From Macrolepiota albuminosa (lineage: Eukaryota > Basidiomycota > Agaricomycetes > Agaricales > Agaricaceae): DNA of 64,000 nucleotides. Shown here piece by piece: positions 45,039 through 58,874 of this stretch. The stretch is taken from NCBI GenBank assembly GCA_027475525.1, contig JAMWFC010000052.1:868001-932000 (forward strand), in the 5' to 3' direction. Position 1 is the first letter of the stretch, and the number at the start of each line of letters is the position of its first letter. Made by a program: the position numbers and the translations under genes. Under the pieces are notes generated by a model. That model was not told the origin of the DNA. It saw only the letters and a program-made list of their open reading frames with translations, and searched no databases.

Positions 45039-47936
45039 CTACATGTTTCTAGGAATTGCAAGACGCACCTCGATCGTCTGAGACGTCGTATAAACAAACG
45101 CTGCCATCCCGAACAAAATGAGCAAGATATCCGCCGCCTTCTGCCTGACCGTCCTGGCGCACGCGCGGTAGTGCAACATAGCGGGGTATACGTAGCACAG
45201 CGGTACACTTCACAACACAATATCATATCAGTCCAGACGACGCTTAGAAAGATAACACAAGGGGGAAAAACACACCAAGCAAAACATCCTACAAACGCCA
45301 CGAATTTGTCCAAGTCCGATGCTCCGACCCAGCTGAGCGCCGTACAAACCATGACCATGCCGAACCTGAAACCGTTCTTGAGCCACTTGACGCGCGGGTC
45401 GGCTTTACCGCTGCGCGTGAAGAGCCCGTTCTCCATGATACGTACAGCAGGGAAGAACTGAAGAGGAATTGAGAGGAGGATAGCAAGGGCGTAAAGGAAT
45501 TGAATCTGTGATTATGGCAAATGTTTGAATCATATTATACTGGAAGAGAGGTGGACAGAAGACACACAGATTGCACGATCCCACTTTCAGGGTTAAGGTT
45601 GACGAGTATGACAGTTTCGACTTTGGAACCGAACGTGAGGTATCCGAGTGCACCTGCACCGCCGAATAAAACTGGTAAACAAACGGACATTTTTAGTTGA
45701 TCAACACTGGAGGAAGACAGAGAACAGCCCCACCAGTCACAAACGCCATGACAGCAGTCAGCACAGCCGGGAACTTGTGCGGCTCTCGCATTGAGTCAGT
45801 TATTGGGATGATCTAATAAATTCCAGGTGAAAGACTTTAAAAATGGGTAGTGAAGCACATACAAGTCCAATGCCTTCAAACGAGAACACTGCCGTTCTAT
45901 ACAAGTCATAAATTTCATCATTCCTCTACCCGGTTTCAAGAAGAACAACACACCCGATAAATAACGAGAACTCTCTAGGATTAAACATCTTGACGTCCGC
46001 AATCCCATTTGAACCAAGTATCGAGACCTCAGAGCTAAAGATGTACACAAGACCCGCGAGAATGAACGCGTCGGCAGCGAGCGCCGTCCCACTGAGCTTC
46101 GCGATATCACGTACCAGCGCAAGAGGTACAAAAATGAGCAATTGCAGAAGGATGAAGTAATGTATGGGGATAGACTTGAGACAATGAGTGACGCCCATGA
46201 TGAATGCCTGATGAGCAATTGCAGAAGGATGAAGTAATGTATGGGGATAGACTTGAGACAATGAGTGACGCCCATGATGAATGCCTGGAATAAAAAGGTA
46301 TTAGGAGGAAAAAGTATGTGGATTGAGGCGAGCATACCTGGAAGTTATTTGCTACAAAGATAGTGTACGCTGCGACGAATCCGATTTGAGAAATGATGAT
46401 GGAACCCAGAATTACATAGCGCATCCATGGCCCATATAGTGTCCCGCCGATGTCTGTATACGTATAAAGAAGGTGAGGGTAGGGAAAACTCATGCATGGT
46501 GTCCGACACACCTCCAAAACTGCCAGACACAGCGAACTTGGTTCTAAGGAGGAGCAAAAATGACCAGAGGGAGATTAGGGCGATGATTATAAAGGTGATA
46601 ACGGAAAAGAGGAGGCCGCCATTATAAAATCTGAACGGAAGTCAAAGTTTACTCATGTGCAAAGTAGAAACGATGCAGGACTCACGCTTTCCCGAGGAAC
46701 AGCACACCGGTGCCAACAAACGATTTGGTTAACTGAAGATATTATAAGTCATACATTCTTCTTGTACAATGCATGACGCTAATACGAACCATTAGAGCGG
46801 CCTGGATAACAGTTGCATTCCCAGTTGGATTGATAGAATTCCGTCGACGGCGAGTGCGTGACCGTGATAAGGACCGACGACCAAGAAGCGGGGCATCCTC
46901 TCCAACATCAGGCAAGCCAGTTGAGATATCCCTAGATACTACTGCGACAGCCTCTTCTTCATCGTCCTCTTTATTATCCGCCTCTTCATCCTCGAGATCC
47001 TCTCCGGCCTTGTTTCAAAGCTGTAATGAACGCTGTCAAGGATGCACATGTCGAAATGACTCACGAAATGGCCAAAGATGTAGAGGAAGTCGATAAAATT
47101 GGTAAGCATACGAGGCTCTTCATTGCCCTGCTCAATAGCACGCAAGGTCACGTAGTTCCTTCGGAACCCGCCTGGCTCGTGTATGTGCTCGAACGCAGGA
47201 TCTTGCTGCGTGCTGGAACCAGCGTACGACGCCGAACGAGGGCGACTCCTGCTAACACCAGTGTGCCACTTGTATATATCATGCCTAATTGAGCACCCAG
47301 ACAACAATGAATAGAGTTGGTAAGCGTCATCAGTCAATCAGTGGGTCCAAATCGATAGACCGAAGGAGAAACGCACGTCACGTCGGCACCGGGTGCGTGA
47401 TACGGAATAGGAAAGGGCTCCAAGTCTTGGTGCTGCTCGTGATGTATTGAAACCGATGGGCAGCGGGAAGAGGAGGCCTGGCAATCGGGGGTAATGGTCT
47501 GGTCAGTGCTGTTACTGTCGACAGATTCCACAGATGGACCGCCTTCCCGTTCTGTCTTAAATACCAAATGCCGGCGGAGGACCTTGGCCTTCTCTTCGTC
47601 AGGCAGAACATCAAGGCCAACCGTGGGAGGAGTGTCTTCTCCGGTACCGGCAGTTGCACTGAGGCCACCGATGACAGGGCGGTTCAGAGTAGGGGTAGAG
47701 GTGCCAGAGCCAAGGAGGTTGACTGTAGTAGAGCCTCTACGTGAAGACGGAGTGGCTCTGGGTGGAATGTTAGGAGGAGGGGGCGTGCCAATATACTGGG
47801 CGTGAAGGGCCTGGAGATTGGACACGCCAATTATGGGAGTGCCAGAGGCGAAGGAAGAGGAGACGCTGTCGACGACGGCGTCAGACGACGCGAGACGAGG
47901 GCTCTTGATCGCCACAGGCTGCGACGGCGACGACAT
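45039..47936 (-). CDS. AAAP-family amino-acid transporter, vacuolar AVT3/AVT4-like
   Basis: The start at 47936 opens a long cytoplasmic head rich in Ser/Thr/Pro (residues 1-200). Membrane helices follow in about nine exons: LTKSFVGTGVLFLGKAF, YVILGSIIISQIGFVAAYT, LVRDIAKLSGTALAADAFIL, VFSFEGIGLIIPI, FGGAGALGYLTFG, LYALAILLSIPLQFFPAVR and LCYVYPAMLHYRACAR, with the stop near 45039. The order and motifs are those of SLC36-like fungal Avt3/Avt4, which export amino acids from the vacuole. A period-77 duplication (46134-46287) repeats an exon start (AFIMGVTHCLKSIPIHYF) and shifts the frame; removing one 77-bp unit restores it. Confidence 0.85.
46134..46287. repeat. Perfect 77-bp tandem duplication in transporter gene
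   Basis: Bases 46134-46210 recur at 46211-46287. The unit covers an intron end and the next exon's first 70 or so bases. Removing one copy restores the conserved reading frame. Confidence 0.97.
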
Positions 47937-49353
47937 GGTGGTCAGTGCTGATGAGTGTCAGTTCGGTCCAGCTGAACTTGCCGAGTTTCGCTCCATTTGG
48001 CGGTGCATCCGCCCAGCCCCTCTTGCATCGTCCCTGACTCTCTCCATTCTTTCGGCTGCATACCGGAGATGCACACATCCATTTTATAGCTCGACCAATA
48101 TCGAGAAGCTCATCTGACCGGAAGTCCGTATCTATTCAAAGGTGGGAACAACGTAGTCTGCCCAAAGCCCATTATCCCCTAAAAGTAGTCTTGGTTATCT
48201 CGCGAACCGTCCAAGAATTTCGAAGTGGACACCAGAGAAGTTGATAGTAAACCATATTACTCAGACTTGGCATAACCGTTCTTCTGTCATTCATACTCTG
48301 TTGAACCTCCAATCTTTAGGTATCATGTTGTTGTAATGAGCAAGCGTTTTGGTCATTGGTACACGAACGTTATATAAACACACTCCCACATGTAAATTGT
48401 AGGAGATAAATCGTTCGTTCATCAAGATTCCATCGCCCAAGGCAATCTATGAAGACTGTCCTGATCCTCCTCTTGATTCGAACTGCTCGCTTTATTCACA
48501 AGAAGCTCAAGGAATCTTGATAATAAACCAAGTCAACGATGCCGAGGTATAGATAAGGCTCATGAGAGGTCCTATTCAAACCGAATGAGACCCCATATTC
48601 CAGAATCGAGATAACGATGAGAAGATACCGACTTGCTCGGAAGTCTAGACTTCCTTTTCTGATGCAGCAGCCATACGGACCTTCAAGGAACTTGCTAAGA
48701 ACTTATCATTTCGCGTCATATGCAACTCGTCATTGGGTAGCTAGACCCTCGTTGCTCCTTCTTCGTTGGAATCATTCACACAAGACCAAAATGCCCGTGG
48801 TGTCCTAGGTTTGCAAGATGCACCCTCTCTCACAAAACGTGGGACGTCTTTGTCGATAGTCATCTATCAAACTCTGATCCCTCCTGATTGTTCTGATATA
48901 GTATCAGGAGGTCCGAATGTAAACAACCTGCTTTAACCATTCTTATCAGAGTTCAATGTCACTGTGCTTAAACAATTGGCGCGTACCGAACTCCAGGCCA
49001 ATTCAAGGCAGAAAAAGACCAGGTCCTCCCTTGACTGTACGTGCCATGGAAAGTGTTATTACAGGCTGCAGACTTCAAATTGAAGGGAACCATGCCTCAG
49101 TACACATCCCTCATGACCTATCCATGCATAAATGGTTTCCATCTGAGCTGACGAGCACGAGATCTATCAGTTTTTCCAATTCTCCCTTATCGTAGCAAGG
49201 GTCTTTTTCGGCCCGCAAGACCCAAGAAGGCAGTCAACCATCGATTAGAGTCCTGAGTACAGACCAAACTAAACTTCCAACGTTAGGGTATCTATCTGTT
49301 AATAATACACAAGTATACTCGATCTACCAAGCCCGATCTATCAATATATTACT
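47937..49353. other. Intergenic, 1.4 kb without gene
   Basis: It lies 5' of the transporter gene and 3' of the glycosyltransferase-like gene. Short frames only, none with domain-like sequence. The transporter promoter is expected just right of 47936. Confidence 0.45.
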
Positions 49354-51502
49354 TTAATTCGCTCTTAAGCTCGTCCACCAGTCCTGAGTCCAAGAAACAA
49401 CCTTGCGTGCCATATCACGTCCTTCCTGCCTCTTATCGTCCATCCCTATTCCCGCAGAAGCCTCATCTCTCTTTCGTTTTTTCGCTTCTTTCCCCTGCAC
49501 CCATGCTTCCTCAACCGCAAAGGCCCAATCACCCGCCTCGTACGACTCCCTCAACAACTCCACACCCACCCCTTCTCTATCAAGGAGTAGCCTCAAACCA
49601 TGTTCTTCTATGAATAGAGGCCGCGATACTGTTAAACGCCGATAAGCCACTCCAGGAACATCTGATAAGTATCCCCAAAAAGCATACCGTAAACGAAAGG
49701 CGTGCACGCGTCAACACACTCCGACACGGTTCCATACCCCTAAAGTACCAGAAAATGAACATCGTGTTTGCCAAGGGGAACTAAGCGACTCAAGAGAAGA
49801 CTCACCAGCTTGCCCAGCAGAACATCTCCAACAGCCGTTAGGTCAGGCATGTACACGTCTCTTGGCGCGACATAGAACCCATCTGGTTGCCCAGCAGAAC
49901 ATCTCCAACAGCCGTTAGGTCAGGCATGTACACGTCTCTTGGCGCGACATAGAACCCATCTGGAGCCCCGCGGCCTTATCGTCCTCGCTCCACTTTTCCT
50001 TTGACGTACCACACACAATCGCGATCCAAGATTTGTCGGGGAGTAGCCGGGCATCGAAGCGGCTGTCATTATCGTACAAGCAGGGTGGGGTCATATTAAA
50101 AGACGTCTGCAACGAATTAGGCGTCGGTGGCAACGTCGTGAGCTCCGGGACGTCAAAGTACGAGTCCGAAGGCACCATCGATGCGGGAGGTCTGGATGTC
50201 GGTGGGGCACCAGGGATCCAGATATGTGACGGCGTCGCAAGCCGTGGTGGGATAGAGATTGTCTGAGACGGCGGCACTTCTGAGTATGGACTTGAAGGTA
50301 CAGTCGGTGAGGGACTGGGTGTGTTGCTGCGACTGTGGTTTCTGCTCGGAGTGCGGCTTGGCGCACGGAATACCTGGCCTCCAAATGATACTATAAGAAT
50401 TTTAGTCCGGACGGGATCGTGGAGCTCAGGAGGTACACCAATCGAGGAAAGAAGACGGGCACGGCCTTCGTCGGAGTATGGTGAAGGCGTCGTAGTTGGC
50501 GGGCGAACAAGAAGAGGAGCTGGAATAACAGACCGAGGGAGATTTGGCTTCGAGAGTGAATGACAAGAAGAAGAATGGAGTATGACACTAGGATGCAGAG
50601 TGCATGGTAAAGGGGTCCGTGATAGGGATTCTACAATGCTCGTATGGAATGAATTTGAAGATGCATCTACCCAGTCCGGCGCTGGGAGTGACGGGTATAT
50701 CGAGAACGAAGGTATGGGTATATGTCCAGGCAGGAGGAGGAGAAGGTCCGCGCAGCGGTAACCTTCGTGTATCTGCGTCACCAAAGGGTCAATCTCTGTG
50801 GAAGGAACTGGTATATCTGGTACAAGCGCTGTAAATGTGTCTTGGGGTGTGAGGTGGTCTGGCTGGGATGACGACTCGAGATCTACTTGCAGAAGCGGCG
50901 TCGACAGGTAACTATACACCGAATCGAATGTGAAATTGGTGATTAAGATAGAAGGTATGCCGGCGGATTTAGCAGCAAGACTACGGATACGTTCAATGAA
51001 TAAAATATATAGCTATGCACGAGAAAAGCATACTCACCAGCCCAGGAATGCCGCATCACTAAGTACAGCATGCGCTCCAATTTCCTTAAGCCATTCTCGT
51101 TCCGTTTCTAGAATGCTATCCTTCCGACAGAGAAACGATTTCAGAACCTCGACGCTTTTCTGGCGATCTACGCGGTATCTATCGTTCGACATGTTAGCGG
51201 CGGAACTACCTCGAATAAGTGGCATTCACTAACGCAAGTGGTTGTACAATAACAGGATCAATCTCGGCATATCGATAAAGTGCTCCAAGCGCAATGCTGT
51301 CTAAAAAGACATGCTTTGGTGCTGAGGAAGTTATGTATACAGTCGGTCGTTCAGCGACAGGTAGATTCAAGAGATGGCACGCGAACGCTGATACACGCGT
51401 TGCGTGCCCGTAACCTGCGCAACCGTCGATATAATCAATCAAAAGTAATTGCTAGTGCTCACCATGACCAGAACAGTAGTATGCAAAGCAGAGTGGCGGC
51501 AT
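49354..51502 (-). CDS. Glycosyltransferase-like protein (GT-B type, related to arabinokinase N-terminal domain)
   Basis: The start at 51502 gives MPPLCFAYYCSGHG, joined over an intron to GYGHATRVSAFACHLL, the glycine-rich nucleotide-sugar head seen in GT28-like proteins and in the N-terminal part of L-arabinokinase. Further exons: YITSSAPKHVFLDS, EWLKEIGAHAVLSDAAFLG, GIPSILITNFTFDSVYSYL, a long exon to about 49965 (TKILIVSFGGQVF), then VAPRDVYMPDLTAVGDVLLG, GYGTVSECVDACTPFVYV and SRPLFIEEHGLRLLL. The end is basic, stop at 49354. Substrate is unknown. Compared with arabinokinase it lacks the GHMP kinase half. A period-77 duplication at 49810-49963 breaks the conserved DVLLG segment. Confidence 0.65.
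49810..49963. repeat. Perfect 77-bp tandem duplication in glycosyltransferase-like gene
   Basis: Bases 49810-49886 recur at 49887-49963. The duplicated stretch encodes the conserved DVYMPDLTAVGDVLLG. Removing 76 bases, not 77, is needed to rejoin the frame. Confidence 0.97.
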
Positions 51503-51641
51503 GAAATAGCCTACCCTGACAACAAGCACATCAAATATTTCACTAAAATTAATCGGTGATCAATGCCCGTGATCGTCACTACGTCATTAAAGCATAAACC
51601 AAAAAAAAACATATGTAACGGATAGTCGTACATTGACCTAC

Positions 51642-54600
51642 TTAATCTAAAGACTCTCTCTCCAACAACTTCGTAATTTCTCTGTGCGTACGCAGCCAGT
51701 CCGGAAACGAAACTACAACTCTGGTCAAATCTTTCATCTCTATCAGATAATTAGCAAACACAATCAATGTGCCGTAGCGATACCTAAAAAAGAATATTCA
51801 TATCAATGCCAATCATCGGACAAGTTAATATGAAACCCCCTGACAGATAGTTCACGGTAATGCTGCGCAATTTACGCTCTTTGCTGCTACCTTTCTCGCA
51901 TACGTCAACCTTGAGTTTATAGCTGACAATGGACTCTTAGTGCTAAACGATGAATGATCGTAGCTCATGGAACCTACTCATAGATAGCATTGCGCAAGTT
52001 CTGCACATCTTGCATCATGTCAATCGCTCTGTCCGTCAATCGCTTTGCCGCCTTTCCGTGTGAAAGAACGCCAACAAGTTGTAAGATAGTCTTATACTCT
52101 CCTGTATCAGACGATCAGCACTTGTAGCATGGAATACAGATAATGCATATCAATACCATGCAAGTAAGCTTCCTCTTCCGAGAATCCATCGATCGTATCG
52201 AAAATTTCCACCGAAGGTTCTTGTTGCATAAACGCTGACTTTTTCCCACTCCAGTCTGAGTGCATCGTGGATGAGATCAAACATGCTGCTACCATACCCG
52301 TGGTCGTTCGCCCACGGCCCATTTGACAGTTAAAGACAAAGTCACCCGCTTGTGACAAGCCGCCTCTGACACGCAGAAAGAGTTGCCATAGCGCATCAGG
52401 AAGGGGAGCTTGTTCATCGGTCTAGACAAACAATTATCATCTGGCATCCTTTGGAGTGTCTCAAGCACGCACAATAGCAATACGAGCATAATCGATCTGG
52501 AATGTCAGACGTCAGATCATTGAACGATCTAGAGAAACATCAAACAGACCCGATAACCCTCTCTCTTAATGGCATCAATAACGTCTTTGGGTGTCAAGAT
52601 TTCATCTTCTGACACAGTTTCCCAGATAGGAACAACAGAAAAATTACCAGGCCTCTCCTCGAGCTCATCGTGTAGGAGGATACGTCCACCGCTCGCTCTG
52701 AGTTCACGCAGGACGTCCTTCTTAAAGCTCTCTTCCATTCTTTCAACCACATATGTTGTGACTCCGGTTGCCCTGTAAACATTGAACAAAAAAGCACCTA
52801 GTGTGTCACTCTTACTTACTCAAGGTTTTCCAACGGTCGTTTGACAAGTCGAAGGACGTGTGGACGGCCAGCTACGTAGACGACAGGTTCCTGTTGAAAA
52901 GAAAATCAATATGAGAAGATTGTTACAGCCATGCAGAACTTGTCAACCTACTTCTCGTAATGAAGTCCAGAGAACCATATTTTTTCCTCCTGGCCCGGCG
53001 TCTATCCTCTTCAAAGCCCTCTTATAACTGTCCAATGCAAAATTTCAATCAGGTACAAGTTCACGTGAAAACAGAACAACTGACCCTTCTACAGTGGGCA
53101 TTCCACTGAACAAGCCTTGAGTAAAGTGACTCATGATCATCTTTCAAGGATCGACTGACCTTCCACACACTATCCTCCCATCATCAAGAATATCACTGGG
53201 AGCATACATAACATCCTCAATCTCAAAGAGATGTTTAGGCTCCAATGGCCGCAGGGTCAATGGTACACGTCGGAAGTTGGGGGAACCCTCTATTCTCCTA
53301 TTCAAAGCCAAGAGAGAATGGTTGTTAGACTACTGTTACTCGAAAGCGTTTGTGAGAATATACTGACTCCGGCAAAGACATTTTTTGAAGGTTGAGGAAA
53401 AAGTCACTCTTGAGGATGGTAGATGCAGACAGAATGGTTCCTCTGCGATTCGCTACGACTCGAGTAACTTCGTCTGGGTCAGCCATGCCTTCTTTCTGTT
53501 CAACCCTTTCCAGAGGCTTTAAAGCATCTATGCCCTCTGCGAAAAGCTCCTTCTGGAAGGTTTTGATAACTACTAGAATAAGAGAGGGATTTTGAAGTGG
53601 CTTCCACGGAACCTACCGGGCCTATTTTTGACGTAGTTTTCAACGGTCTCCAAGGATTCCCTAGTGTTGGGCTCCGTCGTCTGCAGGTATGATTGGAAGA
53701 CGATGAGCTCGAAGTATCTGCGAAGGTTTTGAAGCCCTTGTATTTGGATAAGGAAACCGTTGATGATATCATAATTGAAGTCAAACCTTTCTGAGCAAAA
53801 GATCGTTTCTTTTTCTCATCTGTGGCACTTTCTGCCTGATTACGCGATTCCTCAATAGCCTCTCGTATATTAACCACAGCAGAACATTGATCAATTGCGT
53901 CATCTACTGCATTCTTGACCGTAGGACCTTTACGGATGACTCGAAGCAAGTCTAGAGACGGCTGAGATTGCATTATGGATTAGGAATCAAATACAAACTT
54001 ACTGTTGATTACGGTATAGGAATGACGGCTTTTGTTTGAGAAAAGTTCGAAATTGCCAAAGTTGGAAATACAAACTTACTGTTGATTACGGTATAGGAAT
54101 GACGGCTTTTGTTTGAGAAAAGTTCGAAATTGCCAAAGTTGGAAGCAATGGATATTGATCGTTGGAAAAATGCTGGGGCATTGGGAATCTTGCGTGATTG
54201 ATGATGTTCAAGCCACTGACGATTAGCAGGAGAATTATCTAAAAGACGCGTTCAGGTAGAAAAATTAGACAGTTAGGCATATGTAGAACACCGACTGATG
54301 TCATTGTACTTCTGCCTCGACCAAGCTGACAGTTGACAACGAGAGGAGTGGTTGTAGAAGTGCTTAACACGACCTCGATGAGATCATTGAGATCTACGAG
54401 ATCCGGAGGCCGTTCTGCAGTCATTGGAACACGGTGGTACTGGAGCTCGATATCGTTGGCGCGGTGTCTAATACCCATGACATCCTTCATGACAATGACA
54501 TTGTCTTCTGTAACCTCCTCCCAGATGGGTATCACAGTCCCATCTGTAGTTTCAGTATGAAGCAGAATTCTGGGTAATTTTAAGCAAGGGGAGTCGAGAA

Positions 54601-57600
54601 CGGAAACATGGCGTACCTTCCTTCGTACTCGCGCAATTCCGCAATAACGTCATCTTTCAGCCTATCCTCCAATACTTCAAGCCGAGAAGCAGATATACCA
54701 CCATAATCTGAACATCTTACATCAACAATGGCAATCACTATGCTACGAGATGAGCCATACCTTTCATGTTTCTGAGTGAGAAACCTTCACGCCTTAGACA
54801 ATACGGAGTCCCATTGATATAAACAACTGGCTCTTCTCGAAGGGTTATCCATACGATTCGGGGCGCAGATGGGTGAGCTTCCTTGACAATATTCACCACT
54901 TCATCGATCGCTGCCATCGTCGGTTGTCCCAGGGCAAAAATATTCGTATTAGGAATAGAACGAAAGTTGATAGCTCCCCGCACGTTATGTTCGACGTGGG
55001 ACGATTCGCGTAACCATTGATCTGACTTGAGCAAAGTACTGTAGTTTAAGATAAGCAAAGAAAGATGCAAGGACAATATACGCCACGCACCCCTCGCGTA
55101 GGATGATTCCCCTACGATTCTGTTAAGCAGGTCACGATTGAGCGATGAACAAGAAGGTTATGCAGTGATAGCTTACCTTGATAACATGGTTAGAGTATTC
55201 ATCTCCAAGAACCCAGCCTCCTGCTATAGCCACGTCGTTCTTCTTTCCAGGAACCCAGGATCGAGCCTCGAAGTTAGATTTCGAAAGCGACGAAAGGTCA
55301 TTTACGGGACTGAAGACGTTCAGGCGAGAACCATAAGACTTGCGGAGAAATTTAATTTGACTACAATAACAGTAGCTCAGTTTACACTCGAGGGAAAAAA
55401 CCAAGATGGAAGTACTCACTTCCAGATTTCTGTTCGGTCCTAGAGCACCATTAATCAGAGAGTCGTCAAGTCAAGATAAAAACCCATACCGACCTTCAGC
55501 CAGTCGGAGAAGCTCTGAGAGAACTTGTACCCTGCAGTATCTACGTAGCTCGCAAAAGCAATCATAAAGAAGCTAAGGTATACGATTAAAAACGATTACG
55601 TCTATCTAGCTTTTCAAAATGTCACGTACTATTTCTCTAGAGCCTTGACTGCTCCTTGCAAGAAAATTTCTCCTTGGGCTTCATCCATACTGGTTAACGA
55701 GTACTTGAGTCGATAATTCAAGATGTCTTCACGCAAGTTTGTGACTTGATCGGCTGAGAAAATCAAGATGGTCAGACCTGAGTCAATATAATATTTTTAG
55801 CGTCTTACTGGCATCGACAATTTTATCCACGAGCTTCTTTGCTCGAGGTCCGTTATCTAAACAGCCTAGAAGACTGAGAATGACACCATAGTTGCCCATA
55901 TGTGCTTTGCGTAGCTTCTCAAGAAGGGCAGGTTGGGCCATGAGAAGTTCAATGGCAGATTGAGAGTTCTCATTTTGAAGACCTTTGGTGTGTTTTGCAT
56001 TAGCAGAACCAGAAAAAAATAGTCAATGCATGCCTACATTGCTGTAATAGATAAGTCAATCTCAGCAGCGACTTGTTGAGGTCCTGCTGTGCGTTAGCTT
56101 GTTCAAGAGCTAATAAAATTCGAGCTTCCGTTTGCTTGAGAGTATTTTAGCATATGCAAAAGGACGCATGTTAGCTTGTTCAAGAGCTAATAAAATTCGA
56201 GCTTCCGTTTGCTTGAGAGTATTTTAGCATATGCAAAAGGACGCATATTGAGCGATTTACCGGGTGTGAGGGCTAAAATAGGGGTCAATGATGTGATCGA
56301 GGCGTTAATTACTGGTAATTCATCTGGCTCACTGTATTGACGCCGAGCTATAGGGGAGGCTGGACCGGTGAGCAACTGGCCCGCGTACGGATCAGGCATA
56401 CCCAGAGCAATCAGTTGCTTTCTCCGAACGAGAGAAGCGGCAACCATTGCAAAGGTAGTACGTACGGCACCCATGCCACAAGAAAAAACCAAAGATGTCT
56501 TCAATGGATCCGTGTCACGGATAACTCGAACGTAAGCATCAAGATAATTGTCCTTTGGGCGAGCTCAGAAAATAGTTGAATCGTTACATCGACGAAAAGC
56601 GTACTTCAATCGGACGATCCGGAGAAATAGGTATTCTGGCAACTTCTTGTAATAGATGATAAGATAAAGCGTCCAAGGTGCGTACCGATGATACTACGGA
56701 AGGTTAGAAGGCCCGGTGAAGAGAAATAGTAATTACGAACGTCAACATTCCAACCTTGACTTTTCATGTACTCCCATAATTCCTTGGGTGTCTTGACATT
56801 ATTGTGATCAACTGCTGTCCAAGTAGGCAATATTGCACCTTCACCGCTTTGTGCAGCTTGAATCGATATTTGTTAAGCCAGGGTCAGAATCTTTCATGGA
56901 TAGGAACAGACTTGCGACTTCATTATGGGTGAGAATGACACCCCCATATCTTAAAAAGTTCTTTACCTGGTACATGCAGTACTGCCCAATGTGAAGCTTA
57001 CCTTGCAGCTTCTTGCAGAATGTCATTCTTCAGTCTACTCTCAATCGCCTCGAGGTTTTCTGCCCTATCAGATAGGGATAGTGTATGTCTTGGTTCAGAG
57101 GCGTCCCGCAGCACAAACGGTTGGCCAGAGATATAGACTGAATGGGAAAAATAGAATTATTAACTACGTCTGAAAGGAACATTCAAGGCAACAATCCATT
57201 GGCGCGATAGGCGCGCACTAATCCGTTCATTCAAGGGCCTCCTCCATTCCGAACGTCTCTCCTATTGATAGATGGAATAAAGCACGGAACGAGACATACC
57301 GATAGGTTCTTCACGAGTTGAAAACCATACCACACGAGATTGAAGCTGTGTTCCAGGCTTGCAACGCAGGATGGAAAGGATGGCTCGTAGACCTTGTGTT
57401 CGTGGCTGGGCGGCGCCGAAGACGTTAAGGTCACGAATTCTCGGAGCTCTGAAATTCGGTGCACCGTGAACGTTGAGGTCGAGATCCAGGGCACGCCCTA
57501 AACGCGATCGAGTGAGAATGGAGGTCTCAAGTGACATAAGAAGTTACCTGAAGGATAATAGTCGGTCTTCAAGATGAAACCCCTAGATAATACACTTCCT

Positions 57601-57848
57601 GTTCTAGTTTTGACGACTAACGGTTCCGAGCGCTGCAAGAGGCCCGTCAAATCCAATGATACGTCATTTAGGGATTCTTTAATGTTGCTCGACGCGCCAC
57701 TGATTTCATTAGATAGTTGAGAGCGCGATAAGGAACTATGGGAGCTTTCAGGAAAAGACGACCTCGATCCGTGGGGTCTGATCGGTATGGGAGCAGACAC
57801 AGAACGTCCGTGATTCGACGTTGAAAGTCCGTGAAGGCGATCAGCCAT
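51642..57848 (-). CDS. Paladin-like protein with three PTP-like phytase domains
   Basis: The start at 57848 gives MADRLHGLSTSNHGRSVSAP and a Ser-rich head, with the stop at 51642. About 25 exons encode three related domains. Each has a P-loop of C-X5-R type: CGMGAVRTT (near 56475), CQLGRGRST (near 54320) and CQMGRGRTT (near 52310). Each domain also shows its W-x-E/A loop (ILPTWTAVDHNNVKTPKEL, PIWEEVTEDNVIVMKDV, PIWETVSEDEILTPKDV). The family is related to inositol-phosphate phosphatases of the PTP fold; in animals PALD1 has few known activities. All three cysteines and arginines are kept, so activity is possible. The C-terminal helix-rich tail ends KLLERESLD. Two period-77 duplications (53990, 56093) lie in introns or exon edges. 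Exon borders were not all fixed. Confidence 0.8.
53990..54143. repeat. Perfect 77-bp tandem duplication in paladin-like gene (left)
   Basis: Bases 53990-54066 recur at 54067-54143. The unit spans the end of an exon (ELFSNKSRHSYTVIN) and the start of the following intron. Confidence 0.96.
56093..56246. repeat. Perfect 77-bp tandem duplication in paladin-like gene (right)
   Basis: Bases 56093-56169 recur at 56170-56246. The unit covers an intron end and the exon head ARILLALEQAN. With one copy removed, the exon continues in frame as QQDLNKSLLRLTY. Confidence 0.96.
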
Positions 57849-58038
57849 CGTTCTGCTAATGATGCGGAGAAGGGGGGGTGGACCTTTCAAACAGACAACT
57901 GAGGACTCTTAAGAAAACCACGTTGAAACACTAAGCCAAAAACGAATGTTGGCCTGATCGGCATTGCTTGAGCTCAGTATGAGTTAGTATGTTTCAACTC
58001 CGACTCTGATGATCTGTAGACATATCATGAATGTTACT

Positions 58039-58358
58039 TCATTTCGGGATCACGCAACCAACTACGCTTAGTGACTTGGGGTACATCTCTGGAAGACTAT
58101 GTCCAATCCTACCAGTCCCAAACTTTTCTCCATAACCTAGTGCAAATCTGATAGACAGTGCGACCTGAATGGCTTTGCGACTCTTTTCCGCTTTGGATTT
58201 GGATTTTGGCTTCGTCTTGTGCATTCCATCACATATGTAATGTAACGGCACCACATTTGAAGATTCTGCGGAGTTAGCCATCTTGGCTTCGTCTTGTGCA
58301 TTCCATCACATATGTAATGTAACGGCACCACATTTGAAGATTCTGCGGAGTTAGCCAT
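58039..58358 (-). CDS. Possible small basic protein, split by a 77-bp duplication
   Basis: A minus-strand frame starts MMANSAESSNVVPLHY and, if the duplicated unit is ignored, goes on through KPKSKSKAEKSRKAIQ to a stop near 58039. About 82 residues, Lys/Ser-rich, no family recognised. It could be chance. Confidence 0.2.
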
Positions 58359-58359
58359 C
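58206..58359. repeat. Perfect 77-bp tandem duplication
   Basis: Bases 58206-58282 recur at 58283-58359. Confidence 0.96.
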
Positions 58360-58467
58360 ATATGATGCCCTCAACATGTTGTCAATGACACCACAGAATG
58401 GTGTTATGTTCCGGTTTATGCTTTAGGGTATGCTTTACGAAGACTTTGACAGCCTGTTGTCAAAAAG

Positions 58468-58621
58468 TCTTGAGATAGCGTTGGTATGCCCTGTCTTCCC
58501 TATACAACACAGAAATTTCAGGGTACACTCAGTCTATCTCTGTTTCTTGAGATAGCGTTGGTATGCCCTGTCTTCCCTATACAACACAGAAATTTCAGGG
58601 TACACTCAGTCTATCTCTGTT
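58468..58621. repeat. Perfect 77-bp tandem duplication
   Basis: Bases 58468-58544 recur at 58545-58621, in non-coding sequence. Confidence 0.96.
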
Positions 58622-58874
58622 TGGATATCTAGAAATGGGAACTGCAATGCTTTGTGGGCGAAAAAAGAATATTCAGTGGGCGTAAGCACCAATCTAAAGT
58701 TGACAGGCAAGATGAATCGAAGGCTATGTGTAAATGAAAGTCTAGCCATAGGACTGATGGTGGTGGCTTTACATGCATTATGCCTGTTTCTCTATTGTGA
58801 TGTGTCCTCTAATCATAGGACCTAAAAAGCTTAACAAATGGGGTAGAAAATATGCAACCTTAAACGTAATGAAC

